A stretch of 64,000 nt of DNA from Pseudomonas peli (GTDB lineage Bacteria; Pseudomonadota; Gammaproteobacteria; Pseudomonadales; Pseudomonadaceae): positions 250,334-314,333 of the forward strand of contig NZ_FMTL01000002.1 of the NCBI RefSeq assembly GCF_900099645.1. The letters are read 5' to 3'. The notes under the pieces were generated by a model, which made no database searches, was not told where the DNA came from, and saw nothing but the letters and a program-made list of their open reading frames with translations. The position numbers and the translations under genes were made by a program. This document shows, piece after piece, positions 8,387 to 18,269 of this stretch (position 1 is the stretch's first letter; each line of letters starts with the position of its first letter).

Positions 8387-9328
8387 TTAGCGCTGTATTT
8401 CGCGGTCTGAATCCAGTGTATACGGCAAATCGAGCACGCTCAGCGTGCGGCCCTCAGCAGAACCCAGGTGAATAACGCCATTCAGTGCGGCTTCGTCCTG
8501 TAACACGGCAAGCAACTCGACGCCGTCTGGGGTGCGTGCGGCCAGTACCACTTCTCCCACGCTGGAGGTGTGCGTTGGTGAGAACAGCAGCGTAGCGGGC
8601 TCGGGCACCTGACTGTCATACAGCGCCAGGCGATACAGGCGGCGCTTGAGTTTGCCCAGGTACTGCATGCGCGCGACGATTTCCTGGCCGGTGTAGCAGC
8701 CTTTTTTGAAGCTGACGCCGCCTACGGCCTGCAGGTTGATCATCTGTGGGATAAACAGCTCGCGGGTGCTACCCACGACCTGGCCGATGCCCGCACGGAC
8801 TTGCGCCAGCAGCCAATCATTCAGTGGCGCTTCCGGCAGTTGGCTGGCCACTTGTGCCTGCACGGCTGTGGCCTGGGCAGCGGGTATCCACAGTTCAGCG
8901 CGGCCGTCGCTCAAGCGCAGGGCCAGTAAATCATCGCGACGAGCGACGCTGTCGGCGGTCGTTGCGAGCTCTAAACCGAGGCTGCGCAGGATGTCATCGG
9001 CACCGTTCAGGCCGATGCGCAGCCAGTCCTGGCTTTCGTCGGTGAGCTTGGATTTGCTGAAAACGGCGTATTTCTTCAGGTCAGTCAGTTGCGCATCCAG
9101 CAAATCACTGGCCATTGCCAGCAAATAACCGTCACTCACGCTGAGGATGCGAAAGCTCGATTGCATGCGGCCCTTGGGGGTGCAGCGCGCGCCTAGGCTG
9201 GAATAGCTGTCGCTCAGGTAGTTGAGGTTGCAGGTGACTTGACCCTGGAGGAACTTGTTGGCGTCGGGGCCGCGCACGGCGAGGACGCCTTCGTGGCTGA
9301 GGATGCAATAAAACGCGGTATCGGCCAT
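8387..9328 (-). CDS. ygfZ: YgfZ/GcvT-like folate-binding tRNA-modification and Fe-S protein
   Basis: This 313-residue protein has the YgfZ signature KGCYTGQEIVARMQYLGKLKRR near residues 200-225, including the conserved Cys, and the GcvT-type fold. YgfZ is a cytoplasmic, tetrahydrofolate-using protein needed for Fe-S cluster enzymes, including some tRNA-thiolating enzymes. It is divergent from sdhE, which also serves a respiratory cofactor step. The ATG start (MADTAFYCILSHEGVLAVRG) follows a modest purine-rich stretch. Confidence 0.92.
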   Translation of the reverse strand: MADTAFYCILSHEGVLAVRGPDANKFLQGQVTCNLNYLSDSYSSLGARCTPKGRMQSSFRILSVSDGYLLAMASDLLDAQLTDLKKYAVFSKSKLTDESQDWLRIGLNGADDILRSLGLELATTADSVARRDDLLALRLSDGRAELWIPAAQATAVQAQVASQLPEAPLNDWLLAQVRAGIGQVVGSTRELFIPQMINLQAVGGVSFKKGCYTGQEIVARMQYLGKLKRRLYRLALYDSQVPEPATLLFSPTHTSSVGEVVLAARTPDGVELLAVLQDEAALNGVIHLGSAEGRTLSVLDLPYTLDSDREIQR

Positions 9329-9523
9329 GGTGGATTAGGTATCGCTGGATAAAAGTTAGGGGGCTCATCATAGAGCGCCCCTCGCGCCTTGTCAGCGCTT
9401 GCGCTTGACTCGTTTCAGGGAATAACAGCCGGCTGGCCGCGTACGGTCAATAGATGTGCATTTCCTCGTATACTGCATGCCGTAATTTGTTGCATGTCAT
9501 GTATGGCGGCCACCCTTCGGGGT

Positions 9524-9562
9524 CGTCGCTGTGCGACGCTAAAAATGGTGTTTAGCCATTTT
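9524..9562 (+). promoter_or_regulatory. Two stem-loops in the sdhE leader
   Basis: CGTCGC-TGT-GCGACG (9524-9538) is followed directly by AAAATGG (9542-9548) pairing with CCATTTT (9556-9562). The second hairpin ends 1 nt before the AAGGAGC ribosome-binding site of sdhE, so folding could affect translation. No riboswitch class is recognisable. Confidence 0.45.
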
Positions 9563-9576
9563 CAAGGAGCTGATCC

Positions 9577-9831
9577 GTGGTTGAAGAAGTAGAGCTCAAT
9601 CGTCTTTTCTGGCACAGCCGTCGCGGCATGCTGGAGCTGGATGTGTTGCTGGTGCCGTTTGTTCGCGAGGTCTATCCGCACCTTGATGAGGCTGATCGCG
9701 AGCGTTATCGCAAGCTGCTCGAGTGTGAGGACCAGGATATGTTTGGCTGGTTTATGCAGCGCAGCGAGCCTGAAGATGCGGATCTCAAGCTCATGGTTCG
9801 GATGATTTTGGACCGTGTTCAGCCCAAGTGA
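9577..9831 (+). CDS. sdhE: SdhE succinate dehydrogenase flavinylation factor
   Basis: A GTG start 6 bp after AAGGAGC gives 84 residues ([22 protein letters not shown]...). The RGMLELD motif, with the RG pair essential for SdhE function, and the later EDQDMFGW define the SdhE/CptB (YgfY) family. SdhE promotes covalent FAD attachment to succinate dehydrogenase. It overlaps ygfX by 17 bp, the usual sdhE-ygfX pairing. Confidence 0.93.
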   Translation: MVEEVELNRLFWHSRRGMLELDVLLVPFVREVYPHLDEADRERYRKLLECEDQDMFGWFMQRSEPEDADLKLMVRMILDRVQPK

Positions 9832-10267
9832 TGCCTTCGAGTGTCAGTGGCAGCCTTCTCGGCAGCTACTGGCCTGCTATGCCCTGATTCAGGGGTTGGC
9901 GCTGCTCAGTCTGGCGCTGGTGGATATGCCAAGTTGGGGGCGCTTGCTCGGCGTGAGTTTCTGTTTCGCCCACGCTGCCTGGGTAGTGCCAAGGCATTTG
10001 CTGTTGAGTGTGCCGCAGGCCTTTCGAGGGCTGCGTTACACGGCTGAGGGTTGGCAGGTGCACTGCATGGCGCAGGGTTGGCAGGCTATTGAGCTGCATC
10101 CGGATAGCCTGGCGTTACCGTTGATTGTGTTGTTGCGCTTTCGTCTGGTCGGGCAGCGCAAGGTGCGCTCGGTTTGCATCGCCCGCGACAGTCTGGCGCG
10201 GGATCAGCACCGCCGCTTAAGGGTGCGGCTTAAATTCAGTCGCCATAGGTGGGCGGTAGCAGAATAG
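9815..10267 (+). CDS. ygfX: YgfX (CptA-like) small membrane protein
   Basis: The GTG start inside the end of sdhE gives 150 residues with two adjacent hydrophobic segments near residues 18-60 ([20 protein letters not shown] and [16 protein letters not shown]). A short cytoplasmic domain follows, rich in basic residues at the end. This matches YgfX, always found with SdhE. Some reports call the E. coli protein a toxin acting on cytoskeletal proteins; its role here is unproven. Its 3' end overlaps the 3' end of the convergent nadB by 32 bp. Confidence 0.78.
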   Translation: MFSPSDAFECQWQPSRQLLACYALIQGLALLSLALVDMPSWGRLLGVSFCFAHAAWVVPRHLLLSVPQAFRGLRYTAEGWQVHCMAQGWQAIELHPDSLALPLIVLLRFRLVGQRKVRSVCIARDSLARDQHRRLRVRLKFSRHRWAVAE

Positions 10268-11852
10268 TGTCCTTGGCTTCAGTCAGTTGATGCGGGTAGT
10301 CCAGGGTGTAGTGCAGGCCTCGGCTTTCATGGCGCAGCATGGCTGAGCGGATCATCAGTTCGGCAACTTGCGCCAAGTTACGCAGTTCGATGAGGTCACG
10401 GCTGACTTTGTAGTTGCTGTAGAACTCGTGAATTTCATCAAGCAGCAGCCGTACGCGGTGTTCGGCCCTTTGCAGGCGCTTGTTGGTGCGCACGATGCCG
10501 ACGTAGTCCCACATAAAACGCCGCAGCTCATCCCAGTTGTGCGCAATGATAACGTCTTCGTCTGAGTCGGTTACCTGACTAGCATCCCAGCCGGGAAGGG
10601 CGCTTGGCATGCTGACGTGCTCCAGTTGGGCGAGAATGTTCTCGGCCGCTGAGCGGGCGTAGACGAAGCATTCCAGCAGCGAATTGCTGGCCATACGGTT
10701 GGCCCCATGCAGGCCGGTAAAGCTGGTTTCGCCAATCGCGTACAAGCCGGGGATATCGGTGCAGCCGCTTTGGTCTACCAGTACGCCGCCGCAGGTGTAG
10801 TGCGCCGCCGGTACAACAGGGATCGGTTCTTTGGTGATGTCGATGCCGAAGTCCAGGCAGCGCTCATACACGGTAGGGAAGTGCGATTTCACAAAGTCAG
10901 CCGGTTTGTGGCTGATGTCGAGGAATACGCAGTCGATACCCAGGCGCTTCATTTCGTGGTCGATTGCGCGGGCGACGATATCCCGCGGCGCCAGTTCGGC
11001 CCGCTCATCGAAGCGCGGCATAAAACGTTCGCCGTTAGGTAGTTTGAGCAGTGCGCCTTCACCGCGCAGCGCTTCGGTGACCAGAAAACTCTTGGCTTTG
11101 GGGTGGTACAGGCAGGTCGGGTGGAACTGATTGAATTCCAAGTTGCCGACCCGACAGCCGGCGCGCCAGGCCATGGCAATACCGTCGCCGCAGGCGCCGT
11201 CCGGGTTGCTGGTGTAGAGATACACCTTGGCCGCACCGCCCGTGGCAAGAATCACAAAGCGTGCGCTGAAGGTATCGACCTCGCCGCTGGCGCGGTTGAG
11301 CACGTAAGCGCCCAGGCAGCGCTGGCCTTCCAGGCCGAGTTTGCGCTCAGTGATCAGGTCAACGGCGACACGTTGCTCCAGCAGTTCGATGTTGCTGCGC
11401 TGCCGGGTCTGCTCCAGCAGTGTGTTGAAGATCGCCGCGCCGGTGGCGTCGGCAGCATGGATGATGCGTCGGTGGCTGTGGCCGCCTTCGCGGGTCAAGT
11501 GGAATTCGAAACCGCCGTCTTCGCGGGCGTGTTCGTCGTCGCGGGTAAAGGGTACGCCTTGGTCGATCAGCCACTGGATGGCTTCGCGGCTGTGCTCTAC
11601 GGTAAAGCGCACGGCGTCTTCGCGGCACAGGCCGCCTCCGGCATTGAGGGTGTCTTCGACATGCGACTCGACGGTGTCGGTATCATCCAGCACCGCGGCT
11701 ACGCCGCCTTGCGCCCAGTATGTCGAGCCGTTGGACAGGTTGCCCTTGCTCAGTACGGCAATGCGCAGGTGCTCAGGCAGCGTGAGTGCCAGCGTCAGGC
11801 CGGCGGCACCGCTGCCGATAACCAGAACGTCGTGTTGGTAATGTTGGCTCAT
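10236..11852 (-). CDS. nadB: L-aspartate oxidase
   Basis: This 538-residue flavoprotein has the N-terminal FAD-binding motif [15 protein letters not shown]. Further signatures are [34 protein letters not shown] and a C-terminal helical domain of the succinate dehydrogenase/fumarate reductase superfamily. NadB oxidises L-aspartate to iminoaspartate, the first step of de novo NAD synthesis, with NadA as next enzyme (not in the window). It is divergent from algU, as in P. aeruginosa. Length is normal. Confidence 0.97.
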   Translation of the reverse strand: MSQHYQHDVLVIGSGAAGLTLALTLPEHLRIAVLSKGNLSNGSTYWAQGGVAAVLDDTDTVESHVEDTLNAGGGLCREDAVRFTVEHSREAIQWLIDQGVPFTRDDEHAREDGGFEFHLTREGGHSHRRIIHAADATGAAIFNTLLEQTRQRSNIELLEQRVAVDLITERKLGLEGQRCLGAYVLNRASGEVDTFSARFVILATGGAAKVYLYTSNPDGACGDGIAMAWRAGCRVGNLEFNQFHPTCLYHPKAKSFLVTEALRGEGALLKLPNGERFMPRFDERAELAPRDIVARAIDHEMKRLGIDCVFLDISHKPADFVKSHFPTVYERCLDFGIDITKEPIPVVPAAHYTCGGVLVDQSGCTDIPGLYAIGETSFTGLHGANRMASNSLLECFVYARSAAENILAQLEHVSMPSALPGWDASQVTDSDEDVIIAHNWDELRRFMWDYVGIVRTNKRLQRAEHRVRLLLDEIHEFYSNYKVSRDLIELRNLAQVAELMIRSAMLRHESRGLHYTLDYPHQLTEAKDTILLPPTYGD

Positions 11853-11937
11853 GTCCGAATTCCGCGAAAAGCGAGCTCTAGTATATAGAGGGGGTGAGCG
11901 TCACAATAGCCAGCTTATGACCAAGTGCGTTACTCGG

Positions 11938-11964
11938 GAACTTTTTAAGTATTTCGGGTTCCAT
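11938..11964 (+). promoter_or_regulatory. Putative distal AlgU-type promoter of algU
   Basis: GAACTT (11938-11943) is followed after 16 nt by TCCAT (11960-11964). This fits the AlgU/sigma-E pattern GAACTT-N16/17-TCTGA less well than the proximal site. It lies about 260 bp upstream of the algU start. Autoregulated algU promoters are established in P. aeruginosa; usage here is predicted. Confidence 0.5.
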
Positions 11965-12135
11965 AGGCGGTTATTTACATGGGAAATCGCCTGTGTCGGA
12001 CGGCTTTGTAACGGGCCTGAGATTTTGGCCTTGCCGCCGGGTGATCCAGACTACGAGCGCAGCAGTGGAACCCCTTTGCTGCGCTGTTCCGTGCAGGGCT
12101 TTTGAGTGTTCTGCAGGAAGCTTGTTTGAAGGAGA

Positions 12136-12162
12136 GAACTTTTGCGCAATACCCAAGTCTAC
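12136..12162 (+). promoter_or_regulatory. Putative proximal AlgU-type promoter of algU
   Basis: GAACTT (12136-12141), a 16-nt spacer and TCTAC (12158-12162) closely match the AlgU/sigma-E consensus. The site ends about 60 bp before the algU ATG, a sensible leader length. It predicts positive autoregulation of algU-mucABCD. Confidence 0.7.
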
Positions 12163-12221
12163 TTTGGCAGACCGAGTAAAGGGTTGGCGTTTCACTCCTT
12201 CAGACCCTATGAGGAGTTTTC

Positions 12222-12803
12222 ATGCTAACCCAGGAAGATGATCAGCAGCTGGTCGAGCGCGTGCAGCGTGGCGACAAGCGGGCGTTTGATCTATTAGTGC
12301 TCAAGTATCAGCACAAGATTCTCGGGTTGATCGTGCGTTTTGTGCATGACACCCATGAGGCGCAGGACGTGGCGCAGGAGGCCTTCGTAAAGGCATACCG
12401 GGCCCTTGGTAATTTTCGGGGCGACAGTGCGTTCTACACATGGCTGTATCGCATTGCTATCAACACGGCGAAGAACCATCTGGTGTCGCGTGGTCGACGC
12501 CCGCCAGACAGTGATGTAAGTGCTGAAGATGCCGAGTTTTATGATGGTGACCATGCCCTCAAAGACATCGAATCGCCGGAGCGCGCATTGTTGCGCGATG
12601 AGATCGAAGCCACCGTACACCGCAGTATTGAGCAGTTGCCGGAAGATTTACGTACAGCGCTAACCTTGCGTGAATTTGATGGTCTGAGTTATGAGGACAT
12701 TGCCAGCGTCATGCAATGTCCAGTCGGCACCGTGCGCTCGCGAATTTTTCGAGCACGTGAAGCCATTGATCGATCCCTGCAGCCGTTGCTGCAGGAAACC
12801 TGA
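12222..12803 (+). CDS. algU: ECF sigma factor AlgU (RpoE/sigma-22)
   Basis: This 193-residue ECF sigma factor has region 2 (FDLLVLKYQHKILGLIVRFV...DVAQEAFVKAYRAL, residues about 20-70) and region 4 (LPEDLRTALTLREFDGLSYEDIASVMQCPVGTVRSRIFRAREAI, about 130-185). AlgU directs the envelope-stress and alginate regulon and is held by MucA at the inner membrane. GAGGAG lies about 6 bp before the ATG. It heads the algU-mucABCD operon behind two AlgU-type promoters and is full length. Confidence 0.97.
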   Translation: MLTQEDDQQLVERVQRGDKRAFDLLVLKYQHKILGLIVRFVHDTHEAQDVAQEAFVKAYRALGNFRGDSAFYTWLYRIAINTAKNHLVSRGRRPPDSDVSAEDAEFYDGDHALKDIESPERALLRDEIEATVHRSIEQLPEDLRTALTLREFDGLSYEDIASVMQCPVGTVRSRIFRAREAIDRSLQPLLQET

Positions 12804-12834
12804 GACAGCGGCGTCAGCCAAGAGAGGAACCGCC

Positions 12835-13428
12835 ATGAGTCGTGAAACCCTGCAGGAATCGCTGTCCGCGGTGATGGATAACCAAGCGGATGAACTTGAA
12901 CTAAGGCGCGTACTAGCAGCCAGTGATGAACCTGAGCTGCGCGCCACCTGGTCGCGTTATCAGCTTGCTCGCGCGGTCATGCACAAAGAGCTGCTTGAGC
13001 CGCGTCTGGATATTGCCGCTGCTGTATCCGAGGCCCTGGCTGATGATGTTGCTCCGGTTGCGCAACAAGTACAGCGCGGCTCTTGGCGCACTGTAGGTCG
13101 CCTGGCCGTTGCAGCTTCGGTTACCGTGGCAGTGCTTGCGGGTGTGCGTTTTTACAACCAGGACGACATCACCGGTGCCCAGTTGGCGCAGCAATCCAGT
13201 CAGCCGGTGTTGAACATTCCTCAGGTCAGTGGGCCGGCAATGCTGGCTGGGTTTAATTCCTCTGATGAACAAGCTCCCCCTGCAGCGAGCGCTGTCGGTC
13301 AAGGTCAGCCGGGTTGGCATGAGCAGCGTTTGCCGTCCTACTTACGTCAGCATGCGCAGCAGGCTGCCATGAGTACCAGTGAAGGTGCGCTGCCTTATGC
13401 TCGCGCAGCCAGTTTGGAAGGCCGTTAA
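12835..13428 (+). CDS. mucA: Anti-sigma factor MucA
   Basis: The ATG at 12835, after AGAGAGGAACC, gives 197 residues. The cytoplasmic AlgU-binding domain (MSRETLQESLSAVMDNQADELELRRVL) is followed by one membrane segment near residues 85-105 (TVGRLAVAASVTVAVLAGV) and a periplasmic tail that binds MucB. Regulated proteolysis of MucA releases AlgU. The frame is intact and of normal length, so there is no mucA truncation of the kind seen in mucoid isolates. Confidence 0.95.
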   Translation: MSRETLQESLSAVMDNQADELELRRVLAASDEPELRATWSRYQLARAVMHKELLEPRLDIAAAVSEALADDVAPVAQQVQRGSWRTVGRLAVAASVTVAVLAGVRFYNQDDITGAQLAQQSSQPVLNIPQVSGPAMLAGFNSSDEQAPPAASAVGQGQPGWHEQRLPSYLRQHAQQAAMSTSEGALPYARAASLEGR

Positions 13429-13450
13429 CGGTCTGTTGTTAAGGAATCGC

Positions 13451-14398
13451 ATGCGCTTTATTCCTTTTGGCGTTTTGTTGCTGGGCAGCTGGCTGGCTCT
13501 GCCGGCTGCTGCCGATGAAGGCTCTGTGATGCTGCAGCGCTTGGCCGATGCTGAGCGTACTCTGAGTTTTCAGGGCACCTTTGTCTATGAACGCAATGGC
13601 AGCTTTTCGACGCACAGCATCTGGCATCAGGCTGGTGAGGGCGTTGCTCTGCGTGAGCGATTGCTGCAGCTGGATGGTTCCGCGCAAGAAGTAGTGCGTG
13701 TCGATGGCCAGGTTCAGTGCGCCAGTGGTGCGTTGGCTGACCAGCTGATCGACAGTCAACTATGGCCCGCTCGGGCGTTAAATGCCGAGCAGCTGAGTGA
13801 GTGGTATGAGTTGCGTGTGCTCGGTAAGTCCCGTGTGGCTGGGCGAGCGACTGATGTGTTGGCACTGGTGCCGCGCGACCAACATCGCTATGGCATTGAG
13901 CTGCACCTGGATCAGCAAACGGGTTTGCCGCTCAAATCCTTGCTGGTGAATGACAAGGGGCAGTTGCTCGAGCGCCTCCAGTTTACTCAACTAGAAACGG
14001 ACGCCCCCGTACCCTCGAATCTTGAACCCAGTGCCGGGTGTCGCCCTGTGCGTTTGGGTCCTGTGCAGGCTCAGGCGGCTGAAGCGTGGCGCTCTGACTG
14101 GCTGCCGCCGGGCTTCAGCTTGAGTTCGGTCACTCAGCGCCGCAGTCCTGCATCCGATGAGCTCGTGGCCTGTCAGGTGTATGGCGATGGTTTGGCGCGT
14201 TTTTCCGTGTTTATGGAGCCCTTGCGCGGCGAGGCTGTTGAGGATGTACGTACTCAGCTGGGTCCTACAGTGGCTGTTTCGCGTCGATTGAAGACCCGTG
14301 ATGGTGACGTGATGGTTACCGTGGTTGGCGAAATTCCGCTGGGCACCGCTGAGCGAGTGGCCTTGTCCATGCGTTCGCTTGGCGAGGTGGCGCAGTGA
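13451..14398 (+). CDS. mucB: MucB periplasmic negative regulator (RseB family)
   Basis: The ATG at 13451, after AAGGAATCGC, gives 315 residues with a signal peptide (MRFIPFGVLLLGSWLALPAAADEG). The N-terminal lipoprotein-like domain contains LSFQGTFVYERNGSFSTHSIW and the C-terminal domain is the RseB type. MucB binds the periplasmic tail of MucA and shields it from protease AlgW. It overlaps mucC by 4 bp (GTGA), so translation is probably coupled. Confidence 0.95.
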   Translation: MRFIPFGVLLLGSWLALPAAADEGSVMLQRLADAERTLSFQGTFVYERNGSFSTHSIWHQAGEGVALRERLLQLDGSAQEVVRVDGQVQCASGALADQLIDSQLWPARALNAEQLSEWYELRVLGKSRVAGRATDVLALVPRDQHRYGIELHLDQQTGLPLKSLLVNDKGQLLERLQFTQLETDAPVPSNLEPSAGCRPVRLGPVQAQAAEAWRSDWLPPGFSLSSVTQRRSPASDELVACQVYGDGLARFSVFMEPLRGEAVEDVRTQLGPTVAVSRRLKTRDGDVMVTVVGEIPLGTAERVALSMRSLGEVAQ

Positions 14399-14850
14399 TT
14401 GAGGAGCAGGGGCGGGTCGTGGCTGTTGAGCCCGGCGCTGTCTGGGTTGAAACAGTACGCAAAAGCACCTGCTCCAGTTGTTCCGTTAAAGCCGGTTGTG
14501 GCCAGAGCTTGCTTGAGCAGCTTGGGGCAAGTGGTCGTCGTGGTTATGTGCGTGCGTTGTCTGATCTGCAGCTGAATATTGGCGATGCGGTGGTTATTGG
14601 CGTGCGCGAAGACTTGTTGGTGCGTGGTTCACTGCTGGTTTATCTATTGCCTTTGCTCGGGTTGTTCGCCGCGGCTGTGCTAGCTGAACAGGCAGGCTGG
14701 AGCGAGCCTTGGGTAATACTCAGTGCGCTGTTCGGTTTTCTCTTCGCTTGTTGTGCGGTGCGTTGGCGCAGCCGTGTTACGGCCGGTGATCCTGCGTTGC
14801 AACCTGTGGTGTTGCGTGCATTGCTTGGTGGTGCCGCCGCTGCGTTCTAA
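14395..14850 (+). CDS. mucC: MucC (RseC/SoxR-reducing family) membrane protein
   Basis: The GTG start overlaps the mucB stop. The 151 residues begin with a cysteine-rich motif (STCSSCSVKAGCGQSLLEQL), followed by two membrane segments (LLVYLLPLLGLFAAAVLAEQ and VILSALFGFLFACCAVRW). This is the RseC/MucC layout. MucC modulates AlgU activity in some conditions; its biochemical role is poorly defined. It lies in the middle of the stress operon. Confidence 0.92.
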   Translation: MIEEQGRVVAVEPGAVWVETVRKSTCSSCSVKAGCGQSLLEQLGASGRRGYVRALSDLQLNIGDAVVIGVREDLLVRGSLLVYLLPLLGLFAAAVLAEQAGWSEPWVILSALFGFLFACCAVRWRSRVTAGDPALQPVVLRALLGGAAAAF

Positions 14851-14878
14851 GACTTTTGCTGGCCTGATGGGGAGTTAT

Positions 14879-16315
14879 ATGTCGAAGCCTGGTCTGAAAT
14901 CTTCATTTACCGCGTTATTGGCTGTGCTGCTGATGGGGCATGCGTTTTTTGCTCAGGCGAGCCTGCCGGATTTCACCGAGCTGGTTGAGCAGGCATCACC
15001 GGCGGTAGTCAATATCAGCACCCGGCAGAAGATGCCGGATCGCGCGGTGGCTGGCAGTGGCCAGCTCAATGTGCCTGATCTGGAAGGCCTGCCGCCGATG
15101 TTTCGCGAGTTTTTCGAGCGTAATATTCCACAGATGCCACGTGCGCCTGGCGGTGGCCGCCAGCGTGAAGCCCAGTCGCTGGGCTCAGGCTTTATCATTT
15201 CCGCTGATGGCTACGTGCTGACCAATAACCATGTGATCGCCGATGCCGATGAAATCATCGTGCGCCTGTCTGATCGCAGTGAACTGGAAGCAAAATTGGT
15301 TGGTACCGACCCGCGCAGCGATGTTGCGCTTCTCAAGGTTGAGGGCTCTGGCTTGCCAACCGTCAAGTTGGGCAAGTCGGAAGAGTTAAAGGTTGGAGAG
15401 TGGGTGTTGGCTATCGGTTCACCCTTTGGCTTCGATCATTCGGTAACTGCCGGGATCGTCAGTGCCAAGGGCCGCAGTCTGCCGAACGAGAGCTATGTGC
15501 CGTTTATCCAGACGGATGTGGCGATCAATCCAGGTAACTCCGGCGGCCCACTGTTCAACCTGGCCGGTGAAGTGGTGGGCATCAACTCACAGATTTTCAC
15601 CCGCTCCGGTGGCTTTATGGGGCTGTCATTTGCCATCCCCATGAGTGTAGCGATGGACGTAGCCGATCAACTGAAGGCTGAAGGTAAGGTCAGTCGCGGC
15701 TGGCTGGGTGTGGTGATTCAGGAAGTTAACAAGGATCTGGCTGAGTCATTTGGCCTGGATAAACCGGCTGGTGCGCTGGTGGCGCAGGTGCTGGAAGAAG
15801 GGCCGGCTGCCAAAGGCGGCTTGCAGGTCGGCGATGTGATTCTCAGTCTGGACGGTAAGCCGATCATTATGTCTGCTGACTTGCCGCATCTGGTCGGTGC
15901 GCTCAAACCGGGTACCAGTGCCGAGCTGGATGTGGTACGCGATGGTGCGCGTAAGAAGCTGAAGTTGAGTATCGGTGCGCTGCCTGAAGACGGTGAGGCC
16001 TTGGCGGGTACAGCTGAGCCTGGTGTTGAGCGCAGCAGTAATCGTTTGGGTGTCAAAGTGGTTGAGCTGACTGCTGAGCAACAGAAGAGCCTCGACCTCA
16101 AAGGTGGCGTGGCGATTTCTGAGGTCCAGGATGGGCCCGCGGCGCTGATTGGCTTGCGTCCGGGGGATGTAATTACTCACTTGAACAATCAGGCTATTAA
16201 TTCGGCCAAAACGTTTACCGAGGTGGCGCAGGCACTGCCGAAGAACCGTTCGGTGTCGATGCGTGTGCTGCGTCAGGGACGCGCCAGCTTTATCACCTTC
16301 AAATTGGCCGATTAA
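14879..16315 (+). CDS. mucD: MucD periplasmic serine protease (DegP/HtrA family)
   Basis: The ATG at 14879, with GGGGAG upstream, gives 478 residues with a signal peptide (MSKPGLKSSFTALLAVLLMGHAFFAQASLP). The trypsin-like domain shows the catalytic triad His in LTNNHVIADAD, Asp in DPRSDVALLKV and Ser in NPGNSGGPLFN. Two PDZ domains fill the C-terminal half. MucD degrades misfolded envelope proteins and restrains AlgU activation. It ends the algU operon, with a terminator 18 bp downstream. Confidence 0.96.
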   Translation: MSKPGLKSSFTALLAVLLMGHAFFAQASLPDFTELVEQASPAVVNISTRQKMPDRAVAGSGQLNVPDLEGLPPMFREFFERNIPQMPRAPGGGRQREAQSLGSGFIISADGYVLTNNHVIADADEIIVRLSDRSELEAKLVGTDPRSDVALLKVEGSGLPTVKLGKSEELKVGEWVLAIGSPFGFDHSVTAGIVSAKGRSLPNESYVPFIQTDVAINPGNSGGPLFNLAGEVVGINSQIFTRSGGFMGLSFAIPMSVAMDVADQLKAEGKVSRGWLGVVIQEVNKDLAESFGLDKPAGALVAQVLEEGPAAKGGLQVGDVILSLDGKPIIMSADLPHLVGALKPGTSAELDVVRDGARKKLKLSIGALPEDGEALAGTAEPGVERSSNRLGVKVVELTAEQQKSLDLKGGVAISEVQDGPAALIGLRPGDVITHLNNQAINSAKTFTEVAQALPKNRSVSMRVLRQGRASFITFKLAD

Positions 16316-16332
16316 CCAGGCATGCAGGTTAC

Positions 16333-16358
16333 AAAGGGCGACTTCGGTCGCCCTTTTA
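16333..16358 (+). terminator. Rho-independent terminator after mucD
   Basis: AAAGGGCGAC (16333-16342), loop TTCG and GTCGCCCTTT (16347-16356) form a perfect 10-bp stem closed by a stable UUCG tetraloop, with a short T run. It separates algU-mucABCD from lepA. Confidence 0.88.
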
Positions 16359-16463
16359 CATCCTACAGTCGTGTGGCCTTGATGACGTGCAAGGTGGCAT
16401 TCGGGTAGACTTGGCGGCTATTTTCGGCGGGCAGTCGCCTGCGACCTTTTTGAGTGTTGATCC

Positions 16464-18263
16464 GTGAGTGATTTGAGTCATATCCGCAATTTCTCCATCA
16501 TCGCCCACATTGACCACGGCAAGTCGACCTTGGCCGACCGGTTTATCCAAATGTGTGGCGGCTTGGCCGACCGTGAAATGGAAGCCCAGGTGCTGGACTC
16601 CATGGATCTGGAGCGTGAGCGCGGGATCACCATCAAGGCACACAGCGTTACCCTGTATTACAAGGCTAAAGACGGCATCACCTACCAGCTGAACTTCATC
16701 GATACCCCTGGGCATGTCGACTTCACCTATGAAGTCAGCCGCTCTCTGGCTGCTTGCGAAGGCGCGCTGCTGGTGGTCGATGCCGGTCAGGGCGTGGAAG
16801 CGCAGTCAGTCGCCAACTGTTACACCGCGATCGAGCAGGGCCTTGAGGTCATGCCGGTACTGAATAAGATCGACTTGCCTCAGGCTGACCCGGACCGGGT
16901 CAAGGAAGAAATCGAGAAGATCATCGGCATTGATGCCACTGACGCCGTGACCTGCAGTGCCAAAACAGGTTTGGGTGTTGATGAAGTACTCGAGCGTCTG
17001 GTGCACACGATCCCTGCACCGACCGGTGACATTGAGGCGCCATTGCAAGCGCTGATCATCGACTCCTGGTTCGATAACTACCTCGGTGTGGTTTCCCTGG
17101 TACGCGTTCGCCATGGTCGAATCAAGAAAGGTGACAAAGTGCTGGTGAAGTCCACCGGCAAGATCCACCTGGTCGATAGCGTTGGCGTGTTTAACCCTAA
17201 GCACACCGCCACCGCTGACCTGAAAGCCGGTGAGGTGGGCTTTATTATCGCCAGTATCAAGGATATTCACGGCGCACCGGTGGGGGATACCCTAACCCTG
17301 GCCGCCACGCCGAATGTCGAAGTACTGCCTGGTTTCAAACGTATTCAGCCGCAGGTCTATGCCGGGTTATTCCCGGTCAGTTCCGACGATTTCGAAGATT
17401 TCCGGGATGCGTTGCAGAAGCTGACCCTGAACGATTCGTCACTGCAATATTCACCTGAAAGCTCAGATGCACTGGGCTTTGGCTTCCGTTGTGGCTTCCT
17501 TGGCATGCTGCACATGGAAATCATCCAGGAGCGTCTTGAGCGCGAATACGACCTGGATCTGATCACCACTGCACCGAGTGTGATTTTCGAAGTGGTGCTC
17601 AAAACGGGTGAGACGATTTACGTCGATAACCCGTCTAAATTGCCGGATATCTCCTCGGTCGAGGACTTCCGTGAGCCGATCGTACAAGCCACCATTCTTG
17701 TGCCGCAGGAGCACCTGGGTAATGTGATTACCCTGTGTATCGAAAAACGCGGTGTGCAGCGCGATATGCAGTTCCTTGGTTCTCAGGTTCAGGTTCGCTA
17801 TGACCTGCCGATGAACGAAGTGGTGCTCGACTTCTTTGACCGTCTGAAATCCACCAGTCGCGGTTATGCCTCGCTCGACTACCATTTCGACCGCTACCAG
17901 TCGGCCAACCTGGTCAAGCTGGATGTGCTGATTAACGGTGACAAGGTTGATGCCCTGGCCCTGATCGTCCACAAGGACAACGCCCACTATAAAGGTCGCG
18001 CGTTGACCGAAAAGATGAAAGAGCTGATCCCCCGGCAGATGTTCGATGTGGCCATTCAGGCTGCAATTGGTGGGCAAATCGTTGCGCGGACCACGGTTAA
18101 GGCGCTGCGCAAAAACGTATTGGCCAAGTGCTACGGCGGTGACGTCAGCCGTAAACGCAAGCTGCTCGAAAAGCAGAAGGCCGGTAAGAAACGCATGAAG
18201 CAAGTGGGTAACGTGGAAATTCCACAGGAAGCCTTCCTTGCAGTGCTCAGGTTGGATAGTTAA
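16464..18263 (+). CDS. lepA: Elongation factor 4 (LepA)
   Basis: This 599-residue translational GTPase starts with GTG ([19 protein letters not shown]). The G motifs are [18 protein letters not shown] and NKIDLP. The unique LepA C-terminal domain ends with a basic stretch ([20 protein letters not shown]). LepA binds ribosomes and affects initiation and translocation under stress. It is the first gene of the lepA-lepB-DUF4845-rnc-era-recO-pdxJ run and ends 6 bp before lepB. Length is typical. Confidence 0.97.
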   Translation: MSDLSHIRNFSIIAHIDHGKSTLADRFIQMCGGLADREMEAQVLDSMDLERERGITIKAHSVTLYYKAKDGITYQLNFIDTPGHVDFTYEVSRSLAACEGALLVVDAGQGVEAQSVANCYTAIEQGLEVMPVLNKIDLPQADPDRVKEEIEKIIGIDATDAVTCSAKTGLGVDEVLERLVHTIPAPTGDIEAPLQALIIDSWFDNYLGVVSLVRVRHGRIKKGDKVLVKSTGKIHLVDSVGVFNPKHTATADLKAGEVGFIIASIKDIHGAPVGDTLTLAATPNVEVLPGFKRIQPQVYAGLFPVSSDDFEDFRDALQKLTLNDSSLQYSPESSDALGFGFRCGFLGMLHMEIIQERLEREYDLDLITTAPSVIFEVVLKTGETIYVDNPSKLPDISSVEDFREPIVQATILVPQEHLGNVITLCIEKRGVQRDMQFLGSQVQVRYDLPMNEVVLDFFDRLKSTSRGYASLDYHFDRYQSANLVKLDVLINGDKVDALALIVHKDNAHYKGRALTEKMKELIPRQMFDVAIQAAIGGQIVARTTVKALRKNVLAKCYGGDVSRKRKLLEKQKAGKKRMKQVGNVEIPQEAFLAVLRLDS

Positions 18264-18269
18264 GGGCCT

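Noticed and set aside
9389..9592. 67-residue plus-strand frame between ygfZ and sdhE
   Set aside because: No family features. It overlaps the likely promoter, leader hairpins and the sdhE start.
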